NCBI GenBank assembly: GCA_934215455.1
Contig: CAKPZX010000049.1
Coordinates: forward strand, 1-10,654
Source of the DNA: an uncultured Streptococcus sp.
GTDB taxonomy: Bacteria > Bacillota > Bacilli > Lactobacillales > Streptococcaceae
Reading direction: 5' to 3'
Length of the DNA stretch: 10,654 bases
Made by a program: the position numbers and the translations under genes. The notes below the pieces were generated by a model. It did no database searches. It saw only the letters and a list, made by a program, of their open reading frames with translations, and was not told where the DNA came from. Of the stretch, positions 1 to 6,705 are shown in pieces. Position 1 is the stretch's first letter. Every line of letters begins with the position of its first letter.

Positions 1-299
1 CGCTGCTTGTAGTACTCTTGCTGCTCGCGCTCACGCTCTTCTTCTAAACGCTCTTCATAGCGCTTGAGTTCTGCCTCAAACTCTTCTTGCAAGGCAAATA
101 AACGCTCCAAGCCACTTTGGGCCTCCGCACTTGGGGCTTGAAAATGAAGGGCACTTAGCCAGTCCACTAAATTTTCTGTATGTTGGCGGACATCCATACG
201 CATATCCGCATAATCCCACTCCAGCTCGCTAATCTTTTGATTGAAGCGGTAATGTCGATCTTCTAGTTGTTCTAATTCACTATTTCCTGAATGGTACAT
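1..299 (-). CDS. Partial coiled-coil protein, possible type VIIb secretion helper (5' end only)
   Basis: The reading frame opens at the ATG at 299 and runs without a stop off the left edge, so only the first 99 residues are visible. The protein starts MYHSGNSELEQLEDRHY and is two long charged helices (about residues 7-46 and 59-99) around a short break near HFQAPSAEAQ. The second helix is very rich in Glu, Arg and Gln. There is no signal peptide or membrane segment. The start is fixed by a GGAGG 6 nt upstream, inside the end of the preceding gene, and by a TGATG stop/start overlap that implies coupled translation. Helix-break-helix organisation, small size and position as third gene resemble the DUF3958-like helper that sits before LXG toxins in streptococcal type VIIb loci. 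That assignment is inference from shape and context, not from a diagnostic motif. It could be any small coiled-coil protein. Confidence 0.75.
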   Translation of the reverse strand, partial: MYHSGNSELEQLEDRHYRFNQKISELEWDYADMRMDVRQHTENLVDWLSALHFQAPSAEAQSGLERLFALQEEFEAELKRYEERLEEEREREQQEYYKQ

Positions 300-604
300 C
301 ACATACCTCCTTTAATCGGACTCAATAAAATCGGCTTCTTCACTGATTTCAGTGCTGTTTCTACCGCGTCCGCTGCTCCTCCTGTAAATCCATCTTTCAA
401 ATCACTCACTAGGGTCGATGTAGCAAAAGAGCGCATCTTTTCGGATTGACCGCCCAAGGTTACCTGCAAACTCATCCCTTCCAACATCATCAAGGCTTTT
501 TGCGTTGCAATCAAACTTCTGATCGCAATCCGCTCTTGCTCCTTTTTAATCTCTCGATGGAGCTCCTCAATTCGTTCTCTGTCCTCTCCCAGGATCTCTA
601 ACAT
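299..604 (-). CDS. Small helical protein of 101 aa, unknown function, middle gene of a three-gene cluster
   Basis: The protein starts MLEILGEDRERIEELHREIK. Residues 1-45 are a charged amphipathic helix that could form a coiled coil. The second half is milder, with Gly/Ala-rich stretches (DGFTGGAADAVETALKSV) and a basic, hydrophobic tail ending KGGM. There is no signal peptide, cysteine or membrane helix, so a cytoplasmic or specially exported protein is expected. AGGAG lies just upstream of the ATG, 13 nt after the stop of the 185-aa gene, and the stop codon overlaps the start of the next gene as TGATG, so the three genes should be one transcript. I do not recognise the family. Small size and order would fit an accessory or targeting factor for a type VIIb (Esx/LXG) substrate encoded past the left edge, but no WXG motif is visible. 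Confidence 0.75.
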   Translation of the reverse strand: MLEILGEDRERIEELHREIKKEQERIAIRSLIATQKALMMLEGMSLQVTLGGQSEKMRSFATSTLVSDLKDGFTGGAADAVETALKSVKKPILLSPIKGGM

Positions 605-617
605 CTTTTTCTCCTAC

Positions 618-1175
618 TTATGAAAAATCAAAGGCCGTCGCTTGTCCCTTGTCCAAGTCCACCAATTGAGCTGATGCAGCCTCCAACTGACCCGCCAAAT
701 CTGACAAGCGAGTAGAGTAGGCCTTTGCTTGGGCGAGGTTCTCCGCCTCTACTGCTTGGTCCCAACAAGTATCCATGGAGAACTCTCCTAATAGTTGTTC
801 CACTTCTGCGTCTGTTAAAAATTGAGCCATGCTGTGGGCCATTTGAGATACCTCAGCGACTTTATGGGAAACCATCTCCTTAGCCTCTTCCAACTTGTCC
901 TTGACTTCTGCCTCAAACACAGTGGCTTGCGCTGAAGCATTCTGTGCTACTGCCAGCACCAATTCCTCCCGCAATTGAATGGTCTGGGTTCCAGACGCGC
1001 TCGCTAGTTGCCGATGGAGGCTAGAAACGCTTGGCCTTTCCTGCCCATACATGGAGACCACCGAAGCAGATGATGGCTGATTTTCTGAAGTGGAAGTTTC
1101 CCGATCTCGTTGGGGCATTTCAATAATTTTCTGTGCCTGATCTTGTCTTCCTTGCACGTCACCTTCTAACTCCAT
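618..1175 (-). CDS. Helix-rich 185 aa protein, putative WXG100/LXG-associated secretion helper
   Basis: This is the first gene of the left-hand cluster. AAGGAGG lies 9 nt before the ATG, a strong ribosome binding site that fixes the start. Residues 1-50 are polar and probably disordered (Gln, Ser, Glu rich). Residues 60-118 are predicted helical and Ala/Glu/Val rich, ending MAQFLTDAEVEQ. A further helical part (about 130-175) runs to the C-terminal TAFDFS. One Cys and one Trp occur together in DTCWDQ. It has no signal peptide or membrane segment. A long Ala-rich helical body with an aromatic-acidic motif (FLTD, FDFS) is reminiscent of DUF3130/TIGR04197-type proteins that pair with LXG toxins for type VIIb export, but the protein is longer than a typical WXG100-like partner and lacks a clear WXG. 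The functional label is therefore tentative; the gene itself is well supported. Confidence 0.75.
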   Translation of the reverse strand: MELEGDVQGRQDQAQKIIEMPQRDRETSTSENQPSSASVVSMYGQERPSVSSLHRQLASASGTQTIQLREELVLAVAQNASAQATVFEAEVKDKLEEAKEMVSHKVAEVSQMAHSMAQFLTDAEVEQLLGEFSMDTCWDQAVEAENLAQAKAYSTRLSDLAGQLEAASAQLVDLDKGQATAFDFS

Positions 1176-1263
1176 TTGAGATGGCCTCCTTTCTTGGATT
1201 TGTTTTTTCGTTTCCTATAACTGAAAAAGGATCATAACCCTTCAGCTACAGGCAGATTCACAC

Positions 1264-1292
1264 ACTATAGGGTAACATAAAATAGCTCGGAA
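1264..1292 (-). promoter_or_regulatory. Weak candidate promoter for the left-hand cluster
   Basis: On the minus strand TATAGT (1264-1269, 5 of 6 to the -10 consensus) follows TTCCGA (1287-1292, 3 of 6 to -35) with a 17-nt gap. It would give a leader of about 80 nt before the 185-aa gene. The 190-nt gap between the adhE terminator and that gene holds no other gene. An alternative -10, TATGAT, lies nearer the gene but has no -35 partner. The leader also contains an imperfect CTGAAGG / CCTTTTTCAG inverted repeat (about 1221-1245). Confidence 0.25.
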
Positions 1293-1365
1293 TGCTATAA
1301 AAATAACACAATTTCTTAAAAAAAGTCTAATTTTTTATGAAAAAACGAGTTTTGGACCCAAATAG

Positions 1366-1394
1366 CAAAAATCCCCCACTCTTTCGAGTGGGGG
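1366..1394 (-). terminator. Rho-independent terminator of adhE
   Basis: A perfect 9-bp stem, CCCCCACTC / GAGTGGGGG (1373-1381 with 1386-1394), closes a four-base loop that reads GAAA on the minus strand. On that strand it is followed by ATTTTTG. It lies 32 nt after the adhE stop and separates adhE from the left-hand cluster. Confidence 0.9.
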
Positions 1395-1426
1395 TAGCTG
1401 ATAAACATCAGTTGTTCCTTGGCGTC

Positions 1427-4078
1427 TTATTTACGACGTCCTGGACGTTCCTTGTAACCATAGTATGCATCTTCGATGATTTCTTGCATATGGTCTACCA
1501 TTGGAAGACGTGGGTTAGCTGGTGAACATTGATCTTCGTAAGCAAGGAAGGCCAATTCACGAGAATGTTTCTTCCATTCTTTTTCATCGATTCCTTGTGC
1601 TTTGAAGTTCATTTCGATACCACAGCGTTCACCGAGTTCGTATACAGCTTTTGCGTAAGCTTCAACGGCTTCTTCTGGAGTAGAGCATGGAAGTCCTAGC
1701 ATACGAGCGATATCTTGGTATTTTTCATCTGCACGGTAGTAGTTGTACTTAGGCCATGTAGCTGTCTTGGCTGGGCGTGTACCGTTGTAGCGGATAACGT
1801 ATGGAAGCAAGATGGCATTGGTCCGTCCGTGGATGGTGTGGAATTGCGCACCGATCTTGTGGGCCATGGAGTGAGAAATACCGAGGAAGGCATTGGCGAA
1901 GGCCATACCTGCGATGGTTGACGCATTGTGCATCTTTTCGCGTGAATGGAAGTCCGCATTCTTGACTGAGCTTTCCAAGTTTTCAAAGACAAGTTTAATA
2001 GCTTGAAGAGCAAGACCATCTGTGAAGTCGCTAGCCATTTGTGATACGTAAGCTTCTGTCGCGTGCGTCAAAACGTCCATACCAGTGTCTGCTGCAACAG
2101 ATCCAGGAACTGTCAATACCAAGGCAGGGTCTACGATGGCAACTGTTGGAGTCAATGAGTAGTCTGCGATTGGGTATTTACGGTTGTTGGCTTTATCAGA
2201 GATAACGGCAAATGGAGTTACTTCAGATCCTGTACCAGATGTTGTTGGGATAGCGATGAATTTGGTCTTCTTACCAAGCAATGGGAACTTGAAGGCACGT
2301 TTACGGATATCCATGAATTTTTGTACCAAGTCACGGAAGTCCACTTCTGGTTGTTCGTAGAAGAGCCACATAACTTTGGCCGCATCCATTGGTGAGCCAC
2401 CACCGAGAGCAATGATCGTATCTGGTTTGAAGGCACGCATGATCTCTGTACCACGTTCAACAGTTGTGATATCTGGATCTGGTTCTACGTCTGCAAAGAT
2501 TTGGTAAACCACCTTGTTGCGACGAAGGTCAAGCTGTTCGATGATACGATCAAGGAAACCAAGCTCTACCATAGCGTGGTCTGTAACGATCATGACACGT
2601 TCAACGTCACGACATTTTTGTAGGTATTCAATTGAATCACGTTCAAAGTATGTTTTTGAAGGAAGTTTCATCCATTGCATGTTATTTCTCCGGCGTCCGA
2701 CTTTTTTGATATTCAAGAGGTTGATGGCACTAACGTTGTCCCCAACAGAGTTACGTCCGTAAGAACCACATCCAAGTGTTAATGATGGCAAGAAGGCATT
2801 GTAAACATCCCCGATACCACCGAAAGTCGAAGGAGAGTTGCAGATCACACGAATGGCTTTGACTGCTTTACCAAATTCTTTGGTCAATTCTTCATCAGCA
2901 GTATGGATAGCTGCTGAGTGACCAAGACCGTTGAATTCAACCATTTGGCGAGCTTTGTTAATTCCGTCTTCACGGCTTTCAGATTTCAAAACAGCGATGA
3001 CTGGTGACAATTTTTCACGAGTCAACGGTTCTTTTTCACCAACTTCTTTACATTCTGCTGCAAGGATATTGGTTCCTTCTGGAACAGAGAAACCAGCTTG
3101 TTCAGCGATCCATGCTGCTGGTTTCCCAACGATGTCCGCATTCAATTTCGCACCTGCACAGTTCTTGCTGTTGGCTTTTACGCCGAAGCAGAACTCTTCA
3201 AGGAGGGCTTTTTCTTTTTTGTTAACAAAGTAAGTGTGGTAAGATTTGAATTCTTCAACAAACTCATCGTAGATTTCTTTATCGATGATGACCGCTTGTT
3301 CAGACGCACAGACCATACCATTGTCAAATGATTTAGACATGACGATATCGTGTGCTGCTTGCCGGATGTTAGCTGATTTTTCAACATAGGCAGGAACGTT
3401 TCCGGCACCTACCCCAAGAGCTGGTTTCCCACATGAGTATGCCGCTTTAACCATGGCATTCCCACCGGTCGCAAGGATCGTAGCAACTCCTTCATGGTTC
3501 ATAAGGGCACTGGTTGCTTCCATAGAAGGTTGCGTAATCCATTGCACACAGTTCTCAGGTGCTCCAGCTGCAATTGCCGCATCGCGTACGATTCGTGCCG
3601 CATGAGCAGATGATTCTTGAGCAGATGGGTGGAAGGCAAAGACGATAGGGTTCCGTGTCTTCAAGGAAATCAATGCTTTAAAGATTGCTGTTGAAGTTGG
3701 GTTGGTTGTAGGAGTGATCCCGCAGACAACTCCGACAGGCTCAGCAATAAGGGTCAAACCAGTGACGTCATCTTCTGAAATGACACCAACTGTCTTGGTG
3801 TGACGCATGTTGTTTACAACGTGTTCACAAGCGAATAAGTTTTTAGTTGCCTTGTCTTCAAAGACTCCACGACCAGTTTCTTCATAGGCATGAAGAGCGA
3901 GCTCACCGTGTGCGTCAAGAGCCGCTACAGATGCTTTCGCTACAATGTAGTCCACTTGCTCCTGGTTCAATTTGCGCATTTCTTCAAGCGCCACCAGCGC
4001 TTTTTGCACCAACTCGTCTACGTGTTTTTCAGCAGCGAGTTTCTTTTCTTCAGGTGAGAGAGTTTTTTTATCAGCCAT
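1427..4078 (-). CDS. adhE: Bifunctional acetaldehyde-CoA/alcohol dehydrogenase AdhE
   Basis: AdhE reduces acetyl-CoA to acetaldehyde and then to ethanol, using two NADH and regenerating NAD+ in mixed-acid fermentation; the family forms cytoplasmic spirosome filaments. The 883-aa length is normal. Residues 1-450 are the aldehyde dehydrogenase half, with the catalytic Cys257 in FDNGMVCASE. Residues from about 465 on are the iron-dependent alcohol dehydrogenase half, with GGGSPMDAAK (559-568) for nucleotide binding and iron ligands inferred as Asp668, His672, His736 and His750 from the DVLTH and HSMAH...HTIHG motifs. The linker GRRRNNMQWMK (461-471) is intact, and no key residue is missing. The frame stays open for 77 codons further upstream, but MADKKTLSPEEKK is chosen because GGAGG (4089-4093) lies 10 nt before it and the mapped promoter elements fall inside the extension. 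The gene is monocistronic between its own promoter and terminator, probably controlled by Rex and CcpA. Confidence 0.97.
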   Translation of the reverse strand: MADKKTLSPEEKKLAAEKHVDELVQKALVALEEMRKLNQEQVDYIVAKASVAALDAHGELALHAYEETGRGVFEDKATKNLFACEHVVNNMRHTKTVGVISEDDVTGLTLIAEPVGVVCGITPTTNPTSTAIFKALISLKTRNPIVFAFHPSAQESSAHAARIVRDAAIAAGAPENCVQWITQPSMEATSALMNHEGVATILATGGNAMVKAAYSCGKPALGVGAGNVPAYVEKSANIRQAAHDIVMSKSFDNGMVCASEQAVIIDKEIYDEFVEEFKSYHTYFVNKKEKALLEEFCFGVKANSKNCAGAKLNADIVGKPAAWIAEQAGFSVPEGTNILAAECKEVGEKEPLTREKLSPVIAVLKSESREDGINKARQMVEFNGLGHSAAIHTADEELTKEFGKAVKAIRVICNSPSTFGGIGDVYNAFLPSLTLGCGSYGRNSVGDNVSAINLLNIKKVGRRRNNMQWMKLPSKTYFERDSIEYLQKCRDVERVMIVTDHAMVELGFLDRIIEQLDLRRNKVVYQIFADVEPDPDITTVERGTEIMRAFKPDTIIALGGGSPMDAAKVMWLFYEQPEVDFRDLVQKFMDIRKRAFKFPLLGKKTKFIAIPTTSGTGSEVTPFAVISDKANNRKYPIADYSLTPTVAIVDPALVLTVPGSVAADTGMDVLTHATEAYVSQMASDFTDGLALQAIKLVFENLESSVKNADFHSREKMHNASTIAGMAFANAFLGISHSMAHKIGAQFHTIHGRTNAILLPYVIRYNGTRPAKTATWPKYNYYRADEKYQDIARMLGLPCSTPEEAVEAYAKAVYELGERCGIEMNFKAQGIDEKEWKKHSRELAFLAYEDQCSPANPRLPMVDHMQEIIEDAYYGYKERPGRRK

Positions 4079-4172
4079 TTGATGCTTTCCTCCAATGTTT
4101 GAAACCCTTATCCTTTTCCAGAACTTTTTCATGTTTTCGGAAATTTTCAAGAATAGTGTAAGAAATTTCGAT

Positions 4173-4190
4173 TTGTTAATTATTTCACAA
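4173..4190. promoter_or_regulatory. Rex operator over the adhE transcription start
   Basis: TTGTTAATTATTTCACAA matches the Rex palindrome TTGTGAA-N4-TTCACAA at all but two defined positions; one half-site is exact. It begins 5 nt downstream of the -10 box, where a bound repressor would block initiation. Rex is a known NADH/NAD+ sensing repressor of adhE in Gram-positive bacteria and releases DNA when NADH is high, which fits a gene that consumes NADH. Confidence 0.75.
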
Positions 4191-4194
4191 TATA

Positions 4195-4223
4195 ATTGTA
4201 CTCTATTTTGAGATTTTTGTAAA
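4195..4223 (-). promoter_or_regulatory. Main adhE promoter
   Basis: On the minus strand TTTACA (4218-4223) and TACAAT (4195-4200) are separated by exactly 17 nt; each hexamer matches the sigma-A consensus at 5 of 6. Transcription should start near 4188, giving a leader of about 110 nt to the adhE ATG. A Rex operator covers the predicted start point. Confidence 0.8.
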
Positions 4224-4238
4224 CACTTCCAAGCAACT

Positions 4239-4348
4239 TTCACAAAGAATTTTTTGAAGTTTGTGAAAACTTTATCAATCACATTGCTGTGAAAGCAATT
4301 ATTTAGCAAAATTGTGAAAAAATAATTAAAAAAATTTTTTCTTCACAA
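4239..4348. promoter_or_regulatory. Cluster of further Rex-type half-sites upstream of the adhE promoter
   Basis: Four exact TTGTGAA/TTCACAA heptamers lie upstream of the promoter: 4239-4245 (TTCACAA), 4261-4267 (TTGTGAA), 4312-4318 (TTGTGAA) and 4342-4348 (TTCACAA). The one at 4261 extends to TTGTGAAAACTTTATCAA (4261-4278), a full-length site with a degenerate right half. The pair at 4312 and 4342 faces inward, 30 bp (about three helical turns) apart across an A/T-only stretch. Such density is not expected by chance, but only the 4261 site is a plausible complete operator. Confidence 0.5.
4283..4299. promoter_or_regulatory. Short perfect inverted repeat in the adhE upstream region
   Basis: ATTGCT-GTGAA-AGCAAT has perfect 6-bp arms around 5 nt. 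It overlaps TCACA-TTGC-TGTGA (4279-4292), another perfect 5-bp-arm palindrome. Both lie about 60 to 100 bp upstream of the adhE -35 box and could be an operator for a further regulator or part of the Rex site array. No protein can be named from the sequence. Confidence 0.35.
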
Positions 4349-4369
4349 AGTGATATTTTCAATTGATTT

Positions 4370-4384
4370 TTGTAAGCGTTTTCT
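4370..4384. promoter_or_regulatory. CcpA catabolite-response element (cre)
   Basis: TTGTAAGCGTTTTCT matches every defined position of the cre consensus WTGNAANCGNWNNCW. It lies about 150 bp upstream of the main adhE -35, a position more often linked with activation than with roadblock repression by CcpA, and just downstream of a weaker candidate promoter where it would instead repress. It is between the acyltransferase terminator and adhE, so adhE is the likely target. Confidence 0.7.
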
Positions 4385-4386
4385 CA

Positions 4387-4415
4387 ATCTTACTAAAAAA
4401 AGCAGCTTTTTACAA
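4387..4415 (-). promoter_or_regulatory. Possible second, distal adhE promoter overlapping the upstream terminator
   Basis: On the minus strand TTGTAA (4410-4415) and TAAGAT (4387-4392) are 17 nt apart, each 4 of 6 to consensus. The -35 lies inside the terminator hairpin of the preceding gene. The cre box at 4370-4384 would cover the start point, the classical arrangement for CcpA repression. Because the hexamers are mediocre and the region is A/T rich, a chance match is quite possible. Confidence 0.25.
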
Positions 4416-4432
4416 GTAAAAAGTTGCTTTTT
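4395..4432 (-). terminator. Terminator of the phosphatase-MORN-acyltransferase unit
   Basis: A nearly symmetric hairpin pairs 4397-4412 with 4417-4432, with one G-T wobble and the loop CAAG. It reads into a run of seven T on the minus strand. It begins 49 nt after the acyltransferase stop. The plus strand also has a T run after the stem, so it could work in both directions, although no plus-strand gene points into it. Confidence 0.85.
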
Positions 4433-4480
4433 GTTTTATTTTGTTAGGATTTGTTTTGTTTCAGTTTCAGAGAAGCATTT

Positions 4481-6283
4481 TTACTTCTTGACTGGGCCTT
4501 TTTCAGCCTTGTCAAGAGCTTCTTTGACTGTTTGAGCATAGAGTTCCCCACCATTGGTTTCCATATTGAAGTGAACAGAGTCTGTTCCCACCCAAATGTT
4601 TGGATTTTCAATTGCTACTTGGTACCAGTCCGCAATGGTGATAAAGTCGTATTTCTTAGCTAGTTCCAACTCATAAAGACGAGTTTGAACCGATTCACTG
4701 GACTGATCGTTGGCATAGCGACCATCATATGGTGTCACAAGGATCAAGCGACGGCCTTTTGGAAGTTTTTCAACATACTGATCCAGCAACTCTTTGTAGT
4801 TGCTTACAGTATTGGTTCCTAGGGCAATGACCACATTTTTTAGGAGAACTTTATTGGAGATATCGGTCTCAAAGACCTTCATTCCATTTTCCAACTGACG
4901 GCTCACCACCGCATCAATCTGGATACCCGGGATGGCTTTAGTCAGGTAGTCCTGCGCTCGCAAGTTAACCGAATCACCGATCATGGTCACACCATTTGAG
5001 ACGTTATAGTCTGTTGCCGTCGCATTGTCCACCTGCGTCCGTGTGACCTGCATTTTGCTGTCTGCTTGATTGAGCCCACTCACTACCAAACTCTCATCAA
5101 AAGCTCCAACGGTTGGTGCAAAGGCAGAGATCCCGATCATCAAGAGAGCTAATGGAATCATGAGGTAAAAGATCGGCTTGGTCAAAAAGCTAAGATCCAT
5201 CTTCATACCAAAGACACGAGGCTCCTTGCCTGCAATGGTTGGCTCCAAAATATAGAAGGACAGAGCCGTTAGAATCAAGGAAACGATCGTCGTCACAAGG
5301 GCTGCCATCATATTTCCCAAATGTTGAGAGAAGATGATAAAGAAAGGCCAGTGGAAAAGATAGACACCATAACTGGTATCTGCCAAGAAATTGAGGATGG
5401 CTGGTTCTTTTTTATCTGGCGTCTTCTCATGGAGAATGCGGGCCGAAAGAATCATGGCACAAGCTGCGATTGTCGCTGCTAAAAAGCCAAATAGATAGGT
5501 CCACAAGCTATCAAATGGCAAGAAAAGACTGAGCACAAACAAGAAGGCAAAGCTTCCACCCAAGACCGATAAGGTCTTTTTCATGCTCCAAGACTGCACC
5601 AGCTTTGTAAAGTTCGGGCTGACATTGGCAATCCCTGTCACCGTTGCTAGGCATGATCCCGCAAAGAAGGGGAAGATGTGAGTGAAGCTAGAAAAATAGA
5701 TAGTAGAGAAATTGGCTGTCAGAAAGGCGCGGATGAACATGGACAAGAAGGTGAAGAGAAAGAGCCCGCTGGATGCTAAGAAGAGCATGCCTCGGTATTT
5801 TCCAACCGTCTTAGCTCGCTTAGCCAAGAACCATGCCAAAAGTGCCCAGAGCACATAGTAATGCACTTCTAGAGCCAAACTCCAGGTATGAAGGAAGAGA
5901 TGCGGAATGAAGTTGCTTTCGTAACTACCACCCGTTGCCATCTCAAAGAAATTAGTCACAAAACCAAAGACCGCCGCAATCTGAGTCCCAATACCAGCCA
6001 CGTAGTCCCGTTGGACCATAAAGGTAAAGGGCATTACGACCAAGACCATAAAGACAAGGGGTGGTACGATCCGGTAAAAGCGCCGTTTCAAGAATGCCAG
6101 GTAGTCGATTCCTTGCTTGCGCGCAAATTCATCGATCAAGAGCGCTGTAATCAAAAATCCTGAGAAGGTGAAGAAAATATCTACCCCAATGAAGCCTCCA
6201 GGAAAGGCTTTTTGGAAGAAATGGTAAAGCAATACCAATAAGAGTCCTGTAACACGGACTAGTGAAAACCATTTAATGCGCAT
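4481..6283 (-). CDS. OatA-like membrane O-acyltransferase with C-terminal SGNH domain
   Basis: The family moves acetyl groups across the membrane and attaches them to cell-surface glycans; OatA members O-acetylate peptidoglycan and give lysozyme resistance. Residues 1-390 are an acyltransferase-3 domain of about ten or eleven membrane helices with His21 (LLYHFF), the RRFYRI motif (67-72) and HTWSLALEVHYY (132-143). After the last helix (about 370-390) and a linker, residues 430-590 are an SGNH domain outside the cell: GDSV with nucleophile Ser438, GTN (489-491), and DSVH with Asp568 and His571 completing the triad. The 600-aa length is normal. GGGGA lies 9 nt before the ATG, and the start overlaps the MORN gene by 11 nt, implying coupled translation. 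The exact acceptor is uncertain, since streptococci carry several such proteins; peptidoglycan, a teichoic acid or another surface glycan are all possible. Confidence 0.88.
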   Translation of the reverse strand: MRIKWFSLVRVTGLLLVLLYHFFQKAFPGGFIGVDIFFTFSGFLITALLIDEFARKQGIDYLAFLKRRFYRIVPPLVFMVLVVMPFTFMVQRDYVAGIGTQIAAVFGFVTNFFEMATGGSYESNFIPHLFLHTWSLALEVHYYVLWALLAWFLAKRAKTVGKYRGMLFLASSGLFLFTFLSMFIRAFLTANFSTIYFSSFTHIFPFFAGSCLATVTGIANVSPNFTKLVQSWSMKKTLSVLGGSFAFLFVLSLFLPFDSLWTYLFGFLAATIAACAMILSARILHEKTPDKKEPAILNFLADTSYGVYLFHWPFFIIFSQHLGNMMAALVTTIVSLILTALSFYILEPTIAGKEPRVFGMKMDLSFLTKPIFYLMIPLALLMIGISAFAPTVGAFDESLVVSGLNQADSKMQVTRTQVDNATATDYNVSNGVTMIGDSVNLRAQDYLTKAIPGIQIDAVVSRQLENGMKVFETDISNKVLLKNVVIALGTNTVSNYKELLDQYVEKLPKGRRLILVTPYDGRYANDQSSESVQTRLYELELAKKYDFITIADWYQVAIENPNIWVGTDSVHFNMETNGGELYAQTVKEALDKAEKGPVKK

Positions 6284-6677
6284 TTTGATAAATCCCCTGC
6301 TTGAATGTTCCTTTGTATACGACGTTGGCTTCTGTGGTTAAGGTGCCTTTGCCCTCCGGCTGGCCATTAACAAACTGCCCTTCATAGGTCCAGCCATCCT
6401 TGGACTTAAACTTACCATAGCCACTAAAAGAGCCGTTGACGAGGTTACCTGTATAGGTATCCCCATTTTTAAAAGTGACGGTTCCCTTGCCATTCATCTT
6501 GCCACGGACCAGACTTCCGTCGTAACGGATCGCCCCCTTGTCCAAGGTCAAGACGCCCTTACCTGGAATGGCCGAAAGGAAAACCATCAAAGCAGATAAG
6601 ACAATCACGACTAATGCTGCTATTTCTAAATTTTTTCTTGTCAGATAGACCTTGTAGGTCTCATAAAATTCTTTCAT
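6273..6677 (-). CDS. Membrane-anchored MORN-repeat protein, 134 aa
   Basis: The protein has a short basic N-terminus, one membrane helix (about residues 19-37, IAALVVIVLSALMVFLSAI) and an outer domain built of MORN repeats. The repeats begin at Tyr52, Tyr75, Tyr98 and Tyr121, exactly 23 residues apart, each of the form Y-x-G-x-x-x-x-G-x-x-x-G-x-G; the last is truncated. With few positive residues after the helix, an outside location is likely but not proved. MORN repeats form extended beta-hairpin stacks and usually bind proteins or lipids. The frame extends 8 codons upstream to a TTG, but that has no ribosome site, so the ATG at 6677 (GAGAG 10 nt before it) is preferred. The stop lies 8 nt inside the acyltransferase gene, and the phosphatase is 28 nt upstream. 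An accessory role for the acyltransferase is inferred from this linkage only. Confidence 0.82.
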   Translation of the reverse strand: MKEFYETYKVYLTRKNLEIAALVVIVLSALMVFLSAIPGKGVLTLDKGAIRYDGSLVRGKMNGKGTVTFKNGDTYTGNLVNGSFSGYGKFKSKDGWTYEGQFVNGQPEGKGTLTTEANVVYKGTFKQGIYQNAH

Positions 6678-6705
6678 ATCCTGTATTCTCTCACATATCA
6701 AATTC

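Noticed and set aside
1337..1525. Plus-strand frame of 62 codons across the adhE terminator
   Set aside because: It runs through the terminator hairpin and antisense into the adhE 3' end, with no ribosome site or recognisable protein.
4279..4292. TCACA-N4-TGTGA as a CRP site
   Set aside because: Streptococci do not use cAMP-CRP control of this kind; the motif is kept only as an unassigned palindrome near the Rex half-sites.
4079..4309. 77-codon N-terminal extension of the adhE frame
   Set aside because: It lacks a ribosome binding site, is low-complexity and Phe/Lys rich from A/T-rich DNA, contains the -10, -35 and Rex operator, and would make AdhE much longer than the 883-aa family norm.
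6678..6701. TTG start of the MORN gene adding 8 residues
   Set aside because: There is no good ribosome binding site; the ATG at 6677 has an upstream GAGAG and gives a cleaner basic N-terminus before the membrane helix.
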